Below are positions 1-10,010 of a stretch of 64,000 nt of DNA, in pieces. The stretch lies in contig JABANP010000166.1 of the NCBI GenBank assembly GCA_013115135.1, positions 1 to 64,000 on the forward strand, read 5' to 3'. The notes beneath the pieces are model-generated. The model saw nothing but the letters and a program-made list of their open reading frames with translations. It did not search any database and had not been told where the DNA came from. Every line of letters begins with the position of its first letter. Position 1 is the stretch's first letter. The position numbers and the translations under genes were made by a program. The stretch is from Perkinsus olseni. Taxonomy: Eukaryota > Perkinsozoa > Perkinsida > Perkinsidae.

Positions 1-865
1 GCTATGCCCATTGTAGCCAGGAGGCGAAACCAGCCTAGCCAAGTCTGGCGCTTGATATCGAGGAAGACTCGGCTCATTGGGAGGGCCTGCCTCAGTCTCA
101 GTTCTTCGGCCCTGGTCAGTCCTCTCGGGTCGTTCACTCCAGTCCAGAGAGTAAGAGAGGTACTGGGCAAAGCGTCGAGCAGTTTAACCAGTTCAGTAGT
201 GCACGATAACGCTAGCCTTGCAGAAAACGCGAAGGTGATGTGACGACAGGAGATCTCCCCGGATGCAGGCAACAGCAGGCCCTGACAAGAGGAAAGCGTC
301 AAACACGACGACAGGACGTGAGCTTCCGACTCACCGAGTCGGTCAACTGCTTGATGATGTCCTTTCTCTCGGCTTCCCCGAAACTAGTCCCGATGTACCC
401 CAGGCTCAAAACGGTATCTTTGGTAGCAACATCGGCCAGGGCCTCCAGTGGTAACTTCTTCTTGCCGAAAACATCAGCATTCCACCATACCGGTACGTCT
501 AGTTTCACCCTCGACAGAAGATCCCCGATGGGCGCGACCAACTTCTCCAGTTTAATATCAATCTTGAGACCAGTTTCCCGCTTCTCTACCGCCGACAGAA
601 GCTCGTCCAAGTAAAGGTCACTTGTAATCTGTGTCGGAAAGTGGCACATGATGACCCGACCGTCCTCGGACAAGGCCCCAGCGTCGGACTCATAAAACAT
701 AGCGTCAGCGGCCTCGAGCTCCGCCTGTGAGTCAACAGCATGAGCCCAGGTAAGACTACTAGGCTCCGGTATGTGGAAGCAATTACAGAGATCATCAACG
801 TACGACGATAACCCCACCATGAGTGACCCTACAGCTGCCTTCCACATAAGCGGGATAACAAGCAA
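1..865 (-). CDS. FAM151/menorin-family protein, C-terminus cut by window edge
   Basis: Two minus-strand exons read as one protein. The first (about 865 to 335) has a hydrophobic start, then LTWAHAVDSQAELEAADAM, a MCHFPT..SDLYLDELL segment, a GLKIDIKLEKL strand and VPVWWNADVFG, and ends at a GTGAGT donor. The second (about 225 down to 1) carries LTLWTGVNDPRGLT and VFLDIK. The order 'TWAHAV(N/D)S', 'HPP/HFPT', 'G(I/L)K(L/I)D', 'P(V)W(W)NAD', 'LSLGY', 'WTGVND' is that of the FAM151/menorin family, a TIM-barrel family related to PLC-like phosphodiesterases. In animals it acts in dendrite branching; its chemistry is poorly known. The likely acceptor lies near 226. The start codon is not certain because residues before LTWAH are not conserved. 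The protein is incomplete on the left. Confidence 0.72.
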
Positions 866-899
866 CTACCGATCTCTGAAGCCCCTCCCCCTTCCAAGC

Positions 900-3800
900 C
901 GACTCAACCGCACTATCATTGACGTGAAACCGGTGAATAGGGCAATGGTACAGCTTGACGTAGTTGACAGTACCCGCTACCAGCCGTATTTTCGAGCTGT
1001 CTGGCCCCTCTTGCCGGCCTGCGTCCCGAGGTCCAACAGCCGCTTGGCACCGTTGTCGATGGTATCAGCAGCGAGCCAGTTGATGTGATGCTTCCTTTTA
1101 TGGTTCTGAGAGGAACAACCACATCGTACTGCACGGGCGAGTCGACCAGTGACGGAATTACCTTCCCGACTGATCCACCAGGATTCGCTTGTTTGGCGCC
1201 CTCAGTGGTATCATAGAAGTCCCCAAGAGCGGCTTCTTGTACCTGCGTATCAATACCAACAATCGCCCGAATCAGGCGCTCACCTTCTGAGCCTGCTCGT
1301 TAGCCTGCTGAGCTTCATACCAATGATCATCCTGAAGTGAGCTTGGATCAATATCCTGTGCGGTTGCACCTGCCAACGACCACCTCAACCTCGAAGATTC
1401 CAGCTCGTCACTGGCAGCTACCGAGCTCCTGAATGTTCTTCAGCTCCCTGGAAGATACCCTCCAAGGCCCCTCATCATCTCCACCATCTCACTACGCTTC
1501 TTGTTCTTCTTTAACGCCTCTGGAGGGTCCTCATCCCAGACACTAGTGCCGGCGCTAACAGCCGAGCTCACAGCCATCAGCACGCCCTGGCTACCCTACC
1601 TCGCCCGTGCATCTTGCTGAACCCCTCCCACGTCGATGTCGACAGGGGCTAGCCCGCCAGTGAGGAGAGGTGCTATCAACCCACTACCAGTACTTCGGCT
1701 CTGACCGCTAGGTGTAGAGTTCCTGCTGGGGTTTGATAGAATTCAGATGCGCAGTCTGAAACATACCTTGGAACTTGCTGACCGCCCTGTAGGCTGTGAA
1801 TGCGATGGTGTCGTCGCGATGGTATCTGACGTGGACCATGGGGTTAGTTGGCGGTGTCCAGGCACTGGCAACTTACGAAGGTGGCCTACCTGCAGTTCTC
1901 TGCTTCTTCCTCGACCCAACAGCGCTGTCATAATCCGCTAGAGCCGAGGTTGCTGAGGGTAGTGGGCCAGTAACCTCCTTCGTCCTGCAACACATAGGTG
2001 CGAACGTCTCTAGAGACACAATAACGCCCTTTGAAGCAGCTACTACGGCCGCTAGAGGGCACCGTTATTATGACAGTCCCGAACCTACTACCGCTCATCA
2101 GTGTCGCTCTCACTATCCGAAGAGGCGCTGTTGTAGCCGGCCAGCATACTAGACGGAAGTGAGAGATCAGAAGCTATTAAGATGGTGACAAAGCCCTGTT
2201 GCTCGAGGCGCCATTGCCCGGGCTATCTTCACCTTCCCAACTCAACAACACTTCCCTTGTTGCTAGACACCAAACAGGCAGCACAAGCACAGCGGAGTAA
2301 CATGATGACAGTACATCGGCAGTACTAACACTAGGTCTACCTAGGAACCGGGCGCTCCTGAGATGGGTCCTCGGTAGAGCTGGTCCCGGATCCACCTGAC
2401 TGGGCGATGCTCTCAGCGACGCCCCTCGTATCTAACAGCAATAGGTATCCTCACGACGGCGACAGCATCCTACCGTTTCCTCTATAGTCCTCTGAGCTGC
2501 ATGAGCGAACCGCCTCTGATGAAGGGCCAGGCCTGCTTCAACTCGTCGTCGCTCGACATGCGGCCATAACAACTGCTCCATGAGCCGGTTCAAGATCTGA
2601 GAAAGACCATCATCAACCTAAGATACTCTACCTGCCTACAGCGTCCTGTCCGTGTTGTTCTCTTCCATAGCGTTAAGCACCGGGTTAACAAACCGTGCTG
2701 TGGCCCGAGCTTCCCTGAGAATATCCCCAAACACTGCATTTCCCTCTAGCGAGCTTCCCTTACTGTAGAGCCCGACGCTTAGCGCACTCCCCCAGACCCT
2801 CAGCTAGGGCATCGTCTACGAGGGTATCAGCCTCCCTCTGAACCATAGTCCCGATACTATTACGGAAGCTGTCCTCATACGACCTGACCGCTGCCGAGCT
2901 GCCACTCTGAGAGGGCGGCAGGGAGGGCCTACCTCAAGCGGAGGGCGGCCTGGCGGTGACCAGCCTCCTTGCCCTCCCGCCGTCGTCTCACACCCTCAGC
3001 GTAGGTCGCCATCTAACAAGGACTGCTGAGTTTTGGCAGTCCACGAAGCGGCCCTACCTTGGCGACTCTGTTGTAGCCGACTTCCCGAGTCTTCTCCTTA
3101 GCTATCTCGTCCAGAGCCCTACCCACTGATCGCCCTGAGACCGGTGGGATACCAGGCCGTCTACAGACTGCAGGATAGGTACCGAGCATGGTCTGGAAGG
3201 CGGCCTCCATCTGCACCGCTCGAGGAATCGGATCAGTTTCATCTATCTCCTCCGCGGACGTTTGTACCCCAGAGGAATCTGATAGTCGGCCGAGCTCACA
3301 CTGCGAGCCCTCCCCATGGTAGGACAACGCTGTTATGCGATCCACGCTCGCCCGATGGGAGTCAGAAAGCGTCCACAGCTGGCAGTACCACACCAACGGT
3401 CTCTCCCCCCCATTACGGTGTGCGTCCATGTGCATGAGTTCCTCTATAAGATGCCGCTTTTGGTCCCTCCCTTGGTGCCTGAGCAGCCCTCGTCGATGCA
3501 CACTAGCAACATCATCCTCACATCATCATCTCAGCCGCTCGCCCCTTGATAACTTTCGTGAGAGTCACCTTCGCCAGGTCGTCCGCATGCTCAACTGGAT
3601 GCTTCAACTTAACCTACGGAATACACTCCCAACTCCGTTCGGAGCGCCGTAGCCACCGACCCTAGGGGATTTAGGACCACGGCCAGGATCATCTTGTGCC
3701 TTCTCTCCAGTTTCATCCAACTCCTTTTCCTCTACTTCATCCACCTTACCGATGATGCCTGACTCGATGAGTCCATCGAGCGCCGCCCGCAGCCCCAGCA

Positions 3801-5560
3801 TTACCACATTTCTCCAGCAACGGCAAACGATTCGGCTCGTTAAGTTCCTCGACGACCCTGACTGCTCGTAGCTTCTCCTTGTCCGATCCCAGCCACACAC
3901 GGAGTTGGCTCCGAACATCAGTAGGTGGCTTTGGCATCTACCAATCGAGGTTGGCAGGCGGACCAGATTCCGGGGAAGAGTGGTACCGTGAGAGCCTCCT
4001 CCACACTCGCGCACTGGTCGAAGTCTTTCTTTGCTGTCACCCTGTTGAGCGACGGCGCTAGAGTGTCACCGACATCACCGAAAGGTCGGGCCATCTCGGA
4101 GTGCTGGTGCCCATAATGATGAACTAGGGGACGAGTGCCTACAAGGAGCCGTCCGTGTGGGGCTGCTATTCTCCCACACAACGAGGCCGAGGCTACCAAG
4201 TGCGATGGGTTGGGTTACACTGATGCTACGAGGTCGAAGCTGGTCAAACGTAGAGCCCGAAGATACTACCTGTCGATAACCTTGCCGAGCCTTCCCACAG
4301 GATCCCCTAAACTCTTTATAGACGCCAGATCTCGAACCCTAGTGAAGTGAGCCTTCCGAAGGCGCCTAGTCTGGTCAGTACGAGCACGGAGTAGCTGAGC
4401 AAACAACACCATCATCATCATCATCATCATCATCATTTAAGGCCTATCTCGCCATCACCTCCTTCCCGTAGTCGTGCTCCATCTGCCCTCGTATGCTATT
4501 CAATTTAGCATCTATCTTCGCCTTATGCTCCCGGCGCAAGTCCTTCAAGGCCCTCTCCAAGGCCTGTAGCCGGCCATGTGCATCATCACCGCCCAAAGGG
4601 CATCTCTCCACTACCTGGATCCTCCTGCTATTGAGCTTATCAATTCGTCTATTGTTCCTCTCGAATCGGAGAGCATCCCTAGCCTGGTTGTAGCCATCCC
4701 CTGCCAAGCGCGTAGAAACGTGACACGCTAGAAAGACATGCCTAATGATCCGCAGTAGATCATCTCTATCATGTACAGTAATGATGTTGAATCAGCCACA
4801 CAGGGACCAGTCCACAGATCGTGCAGCAACTAGTACAGGGCAGCATTCTATCACAATGGGTTAATAATACGAAATCGTGTGTAAGAGATTGGACCACAGT
4901 GTTGAAGCCCTTACTCAGCTTACGGTCATTCTCATATTCCTTCTCCAGCCGTCGGTCCTCCTGCCAGAAGAAGCATTATGACCACAACCACTACGATGAT
5001 GATGAGCCATCAGAGCACGTCATTACTATCATCTCATCAATAGCCTTCTTGCTAGGATGAAGGCCACGATTGGCGTGGGTCAGCTGCTCCAAGCTAAGCA
5101 GCTCCCGTTGCCAGAATCTCTCTCTAGTGCCATCAGGGGAGTCCAGTGGCGGTGAGTACCTAACGCCCTAGTGAACCGACTCAAGCACTGCTGAAGGTCC
5201 TCACGGCTCAGTCTGGGCCTCCACGTCTCGATAGCCGCTCTGGACGCCCACCGTCCGCGGCCCTACTGCTGAGGTCGATGTGGATTCTAGAGGACTCTTA
5301 TTGGTGCTGAGGAGAGACGTCTCGGCACCCTCGTCCACTACGGCTACCCCAGCAGGCCTGACCACAACCGTGCTGCTGTCGAACTCAGAGGGGGTGGCTC
5401 ACGGTAATGGCTGGTATCCTGCTGTACCAGCGTTGAAGTACTTCGGTCGCTCCTTACCCGGACACCGCCAACTGGGAGCTGTACCTGTCACCGCCCCTGG
5501 CCTGCTGCTGCTTGCCTGCCCTGGTTTGACAGTACCATGATGTAGCCCTCTTCTCAGCTG
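900..5560 (-). CDS. unrecognised multi-exon gene(s), partly coiled-coil
   Basis: Minus-strand exons with coding character are scattered through this stretch, but I do not recognise the protein. Clear pieces, from N- to C-terminal side: MVLSNQGRQAAAGQG near 5540; a Ser/Thr-rich piece at 5390-5230; SRAAIETWRPRL..DLQQCLSRFTRAL near 5240-5160; ERFWQRELLSLEQLTHANRG near 5130-5045; EDRRLEKEYENDRKL near 4960; a charged helical exon at 4707-4444 with ERALKDLRREHKAKIDAKL; exons near 3500-3015 and 3940-3750; AAIDP-type pieces near 1480-1270 with AQQANEQAQK and a GTGAGC donor; and INWLAADTIDNGAKRLLDL near 1080. The motif VGYN/DGYN recurs next to basic residues (near 3070 and 4690). It may be one large gene or two. 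Exon order and joining are inference. Confidence 0.35.
4410..4436. repeat. (CAT)9 microsatellite
   Basis: Nine perfect CAT units lie just downstream of the charged helical exon ending at 4444. Read on the minus strand they would be ATG repeats, in no obvious reading frame of the neighbouring exon. Probably an intronic or 3' untranslated microsatellite. Confidence 0.9.
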
Positions 5561-5870
5561 CACTTATCTCCGTACCGATCAACCGTTCAAAGGAAGGATT
5601 ACCAACACGCAGCATCCCATTGAGTGGTGATAGGGGCTAACTGAGGTCAAGTCGTGTACCGAGAGGGCAGGAACGGAGACGAGTGGAATGTAATTTCGTG
5701 GCGTATCTTGCGTGACGCCGTGACGCGCAACTTGTGCGCACCTTTCGGTAAGTGAAGCATTGGGGCGTAGTGGTCCGGACTATGGCTACTCCCTTCGTCG
5801 ACTACTGCCAAGAACTGTCATTCTGCTCAGGTTTTGTCTTATCATCATCAATGCTCGCTCCATCAGGCCA

Positions 5871-7220
5871 ATGCTACTACTGCCTTTGACGCGAGTACTC
5901 CCTCCCTACCCCGCGGGCCGTCGAGTGAATTACCACTACCAACGATGCTTCTCTGGTCATCATCACAGTCCTCCAAATCACTATGAAGTACTGGGCGTCA
6001 GAAAGACGTAAGAGGCTGACCAGTGGGGAGACGCTGCTTTAGTTGGAGGCGCCTCAGGGCCACTCGGGTCGAGATCAATATGGCCTACAAGAGGCTGGCC
6101 AAGCGGTACCATCCCGACATGACCGGTGGGGATTTCACACTCACAGAGAAGTTCAGGCAGGTCACTAGAGCCTACAATATACTGCACAATCCAACCTCGA
6201 GGAGGGAGTAAGTGCACGGGGGGAGGGGTATCCTAGGTTGATCATGGAGGAACTCGGTTGGGTTAGATACGATGCCAAGTTACAGCAAGGTTCGTCAGGA
6301 TACCACCACCAGACGTACCAGCGGCAGTCACACCATCAACAGCAGCAGTATGGCGGAGAGGAGGAGGAAAGCATGGATGAGAAGAAGGCCAGATGGATGC
6401 GAGAGGCTAGACCAATGTCGGGCTTCCAAATACTCACCCTCTGGGCATTCATATTTGCAGTGCCATTCTTCGCGGTAATACTGGGCAACAGGTGGGGGGA
6501 TGCGGAAGGGTTAAAGTGTTGCCAAAGACCTCCAGGGACTGCACGCTTGAGGGGGCAGTCCGTGCTGTAAAAGGTCGGGTTGAGTCTTGCGTGAGGGATT
6601 CTCGTGGCTGCATTCAACGGCCCTGGACAGCGGTAGTTGAGAACACATCTCACATAGCCGATTTTACGAAGGAGTAATATGTGAAATTTGATCTGCGAAG
6701 ACATCTCATATGAATTGCTGCCGCATGCGCTGTTCAGTGAGACATCAAACTCACCATCACCCATACATCTCCGTATTAATGGCACTACCACATTTTCCCC
6801 GCTTCGTGGGAAGGCGTTGTTCGCGTAGCACGGGTTGAACTTGCATGTGTGGACATCACCTCTGCGTAAACGGGGACTTCGTGCTCAGCTACGGTCGCTT
6901 CATCGGAGAGCTCACCCGCACGATCCTGACTACTGGAACGGCCTGTCTAGTGGCGGCAACCCGTATGGTGGACTGGGACCCCCATCTACCGACCCCACGG
7001 ACCCTGCCGCACGGAAGGATCTCGTACGAGCGTTTTGGAACCCCATTACAGAGAGGTAGTGCTGAGAGGCACTCGTGAGTGGGACGGGCCTAGGGTTGCA
7101 GATGGGAGTGGCTGGGTGAAGCACTGGACCCACCCTCGGCAAATGAGCTGCTAGGCTGGATCAACTCGATACAACCAAACTACTTCGAGAGCAAGCTGAG
7201 GGAAGGTAGACTGGAATAGT
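5871..7220 (+). CDS. J-domain (DnaJ/HSP40) protein with presequence and one membrane helix
   Basis: Exons 5871-6007, 6058-6207 and 6267-6491 join in frame to give a J-domain: HYEVLGVRKTATRVEINMAY, the diagnostic HPD in KRYHPDMTGG, and the closing YNILHNPTSRREYDAKL. The splice GA|gtaag...ttag|ATAC restores REYDAKL. Downstream are a Gln/His-rich stretch and one hydrophobic helix (ILTLWAFIFAVPFFAVIL), then a donor at AACAG|GTGGGG. Later exons (about 6909-7053, and 7097-7220 with GWINSIQPNYFESKL before the TAG) give the C-terminal tail. I place the start at 5871 because it yields a basic, Arg-rich leader ending RCFSG, as in mitochondrial presequences; an earlier in-frame ATG exists at 5760. It should stimulate an Hsp70 at a membrane, probably mitochondrial. 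The join across 6492-6908 is uncertain. Confidence 0.75.
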
Positions 7221-7492
7221 GAGGAAGCTTGCAATTTGCTGTGTTATCGGCACGTCAGGCAAAGCGGTGATGCCACTACGCTCCTCTACTGAGATCAAGG
7301 TTGGCTACGTCCCCTTGGACTGTACGGATACCCCTCCGATAGTACGGACTAGGCCAGCAGGTACTCGGAGGGAGCATGGAGCTGGCTAGAAATATCTCCT
7401 GAGCATTCGCAGCGTGTGAACGGGATTGCCTTCGGGTCCAACTGGCGTGGCTGTGTAGGCTTCGTAGCTGCCTATGGACGCAGTATGGGAAG

Positions 7493-8013
7493 ATGATCGT
7501 GTCCCGATGGAGGCTTTCCTTATTAGGCATGCTTTACATGGAACAGTCGCTACGTTTCTCAGCACAAAGCGCGCCGGGTGTCTCAGCGATTTCACGCAAT
7601 AGTGGTCTTCAAAACTCCTCCAGTCGCCAGCCGCTGCGGTCTTCGTTCTTTCGCCACCTGGAATGATCAGGTCATTGCGAGAAGTGGGATGGCGCTAAGC
7701 AGCGAGCATACGATGCTGAAACGCAAGAGGCCCGTCGGATAGCCGCCTACTACAGGCAGCAGGCTCTCGGCCCTCCAGGGTACCACGGTCATCCGGGGGC
7801 TACCCGCAGCGCTACGGTGGCCCCCCACCACCGCCTTTCGGGTATCGAGAACCCCAGCCTGAGTGGCCCTCTGCGGTGAAGCACAGAGTGACTGGTGAAG
7901 GCATCATCCAACCCTATCGTATTGTGGATGGCCATACTAGTACTACTCCGAGTGGACCGCCGGCCGCGGCGCCTCCTGCTGGCCCACCGCCTCCTCCCAG
8001 TGTGGTGTTCTGA
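7493..8013 (+). CDS. small proline-rich protein, presequence-like start, interrupted frame
   Basis: An open frame from the ATG at 7493 gives a basic, Ser-rich start (SLRFSAQSAPGVSAISRNSG) like a mitochondrial leader. It meets an in-frame TGA at 7664-7666, and the same frame continues as HCEKWDGAKQRAYDAETQEA. Near 7797 a run of five G shifts the frame; one extra G would give PGGYPQRYGGPPPPPFGYRE and a clean proline-rich end at the TGA of 8011-8013 (PPPPPSVVF). I do not recognise the family. The TGA could be an assembly error, a selenocysteine codon or a real stop; the G-run shift looks like a homopolymer error. The tail's compositional continuity argues that one gene spans both halves. Confidence 0.5.
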
Positions 8014-8113
8014 TGACGTGTTGTGATGGTGGTTGATTTTCTACCCGCGGCTGAAGATGCGTTGGGCAGTTGTACAGGATGGGATCTGTAGGCGGCATTC
8101 GTCGTTCCCCTCT

Positions 8114-9060
8114 ATGCTCCCGCGGCACTGGTTCATCGCCCTGCACCTGCTGCTCCCTGCAGCGAGTCAGGACACCCTCGTGGACTACGACGACTATGTA
8201 GCCAGCCAGTCGTCAAGTGTCTCGGTAGTGAGCCTCAGCTTTCTCTCGACGTAGCCTCCTCTCCCTTAGTCGTGTCCTTGCCCCTGTGTGGAGGAGCGGG
8301 ATGGGCGCTGTAAAGTGAAGGCGGATGCCTTTTGTTATCAGCCGATCTGCCCTAGTGGTTACTACCTGTCAGTCTCCATACCACTCCTTCCGTACTTCAT
8401 GATCATCCCTTAGATGCTGTGCCACCTGCACCGTCAGTACGTGTGCTCAAAGACTGAAGGATATGGTGACCAGTGCTCGTGGACGGAAGGTTCCCTCTAT
8501 GTTCTCCTCTGGTGTCCAGTCTCTGCCCCTCAGGAGTGCATCCTCTGCCCACCAGGGCCACTACTGTGGAGGCTGTGACGTCCCTGAACGGTGCCCCACT
8601 GGAACTATCAACCGAGAGTAGCAGCCTTCTCATGGCGCTGTTAGTTTATCTCATTATTCCGATGGAGCGCCGCTCGAGGTCGTCCGCGGGGACTCTGCGA
8701 GATCTTTTCCTTCATCACCGCCAAAGGCTCGACTCTTCGGTTCATCTGGCTAGCCCTGTGTCGCGGCCTCCCGTACCACTCCCTGCTGATGTATAGAAGG
8801 CGGACTTCGTCTCACGGTCGCCATGATAGGTACGGCTTGAACCGGCTGGAGCACTGTGTAGCCTGCCCGAGAGGGTATACAGCGTCCCCGCCGACGCCAC
8901 CCAGTGCTGTGATACAGAGGCTGCTTGCACCGACCCTCGTACGGCGATCCATTACCAGCGCTGGATCACCTGTCTGTTGTCTTCAGCCGAGTCCAGACCA
9001 GAGTGGGAGAGCATGTTTTGAGAGTACTGCCTTCGAGTGCTGTGTAGCATGGTTATGATG
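8114..9060 (+). CDS. predicted secreted cysteine-rich protein, multi-exon
   Basis: The ATG at 8114 starts a good signal peptide (MLPRHWFIALHLLLPAASQ) followed by an acidic stretch. Downstream plus-strand exons are rich in cysteine: CPCPCVEERDGRCKVKADAF and CYQPICPSGYY (8266-8370), YVCSKTEGYGDQCSW (8440-8490), HYCGGCDVPERCPTGTINRE (8555-8607), and ATQCCDTEAACTDPR with RWITC (8895-8975). The pattern, with CPxG repeats, looks like an extracellular EGF/TNFR-like disulphide protein, but no family is recognised. Exon borders were not all placed, so the span is approximate. Secretion to the cell surface or outside is inferred from the leader. Confidence 0.5.
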
Positions 9061-9159
9061 ATCTATTGGAGTCTCAGTGTTCAGCCAGTTCGCTGTCGCG
9101 TTAAGTCCGCAGTATGACCAGAGGGAGCTGGGGGCACTCAGTAACAACTATTTTTTTCG

Positions 9160-9881
9160 AATGCCAGAGAAAGGGCCGTCCTCGAGCAAGAGGGTAGCCG
9201 GTGGGAAGAGGCCTGGGTGCCTAAGATCCACCTATCAGTCATGTGCTTCCTGCTGTACGAACACCCTGCAGTCGATCAGGAAGTGAGCCGGAGGAGGAAG
9301 GACGGCGTCTGTAGTCCCCCCTCTGCTGCTGTCCAGTTTCTGTTGCCCCACGTACAAGTTGTATGAGGATGAAGAAGGGGCCGTCACACCCGTGCGTGTG
9401 GGGGTCCCTGTCCTCCAACCCGTACCCCAGACCACCACCACAGCAGTCCAGCCTCAGGTTTGCTGCCATCCCATAGTCCGACACGTCACCATTAACCTCA
9501 GGTCATTGGCAAGGCAAGTGACCCCGAGGATAAGAGGGCGAAGGCCGCAGCGGCTGCAGAGCAGCGCCAAGAGGAGCATCGCACTCGAGGTGGGAGAGCA
9601 TTGATAAGATCGTTTGGTGGAGGCGTTCCTTCGGCAGGCCTCGGAGATTCGGCCCGGGGCAGCTCCCTTAGAGGAGGCTGCCCGGAAAGATGAGCTGATG
9701 GGTCGGATAGTTGAACTCTATACGGCCAATCGGGAGGACCCGCCCCTCGGACTGCGGCTCATGACGGTAGGTCGAAGCATGCAGTAGGAATCCTGCTGTT
9801 GCTCATTCGCTCCTGTGCAAGGTTAAACAGCTCCGTGAACACTATCAGGCTTTGAAGGAACGCAATGACGCGAAACATTGA
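9160..9881 (+). CDS. unrecognised charged protein, C-terminal exons
   Basis: Four plus-strand exon pieces end in a clear stop. They are ARERAVLEQEGSRWEEAWVP..LYEHPAVDQE (to a GTGAGC donor near 9285), YKLYEDEEGAVTPVRVGVPV to about 9458, a helical piece SDPEDKRAKAAAAAEQRQEE near 9510-9590, and KDELMGRIVELYTANRED (to a GTAGGT donor near 9768) spliced to VKQLREHYQALKERNDAKH and the TGA at 9879-9881. The tail is helical and charged. It could be the cytoplasmic end of the cysteine-rich gene just upstream or a separate gene; I do not recognise a family. Confidence 0.45.
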
Positions 9882-10010
9882 TATTTTATAAATGCCTCAC
9901 CTTTTGACTCCCTCTCCTCATCTCAGTGTTGAGTACCAGTCCGGTATTTGGGGACGCCGAGGGCGGCGGCAGGCCCTTGACTGTTCTGCTGCAGGGGTTG
10001 CTCATCTATT

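Noticed and set aside
4410..4436. Polyhistidine or polyaspartate coding run
   Set aside because: The CAT repeat is not in frame with a supported exon; it reads as a microsatellite.
6336..6791. 151-codon minus-strand frame across the J-protein's third exon
   Set aside because: It overlaps a well-supported exon with clean splice sites and has no recognisable domain.
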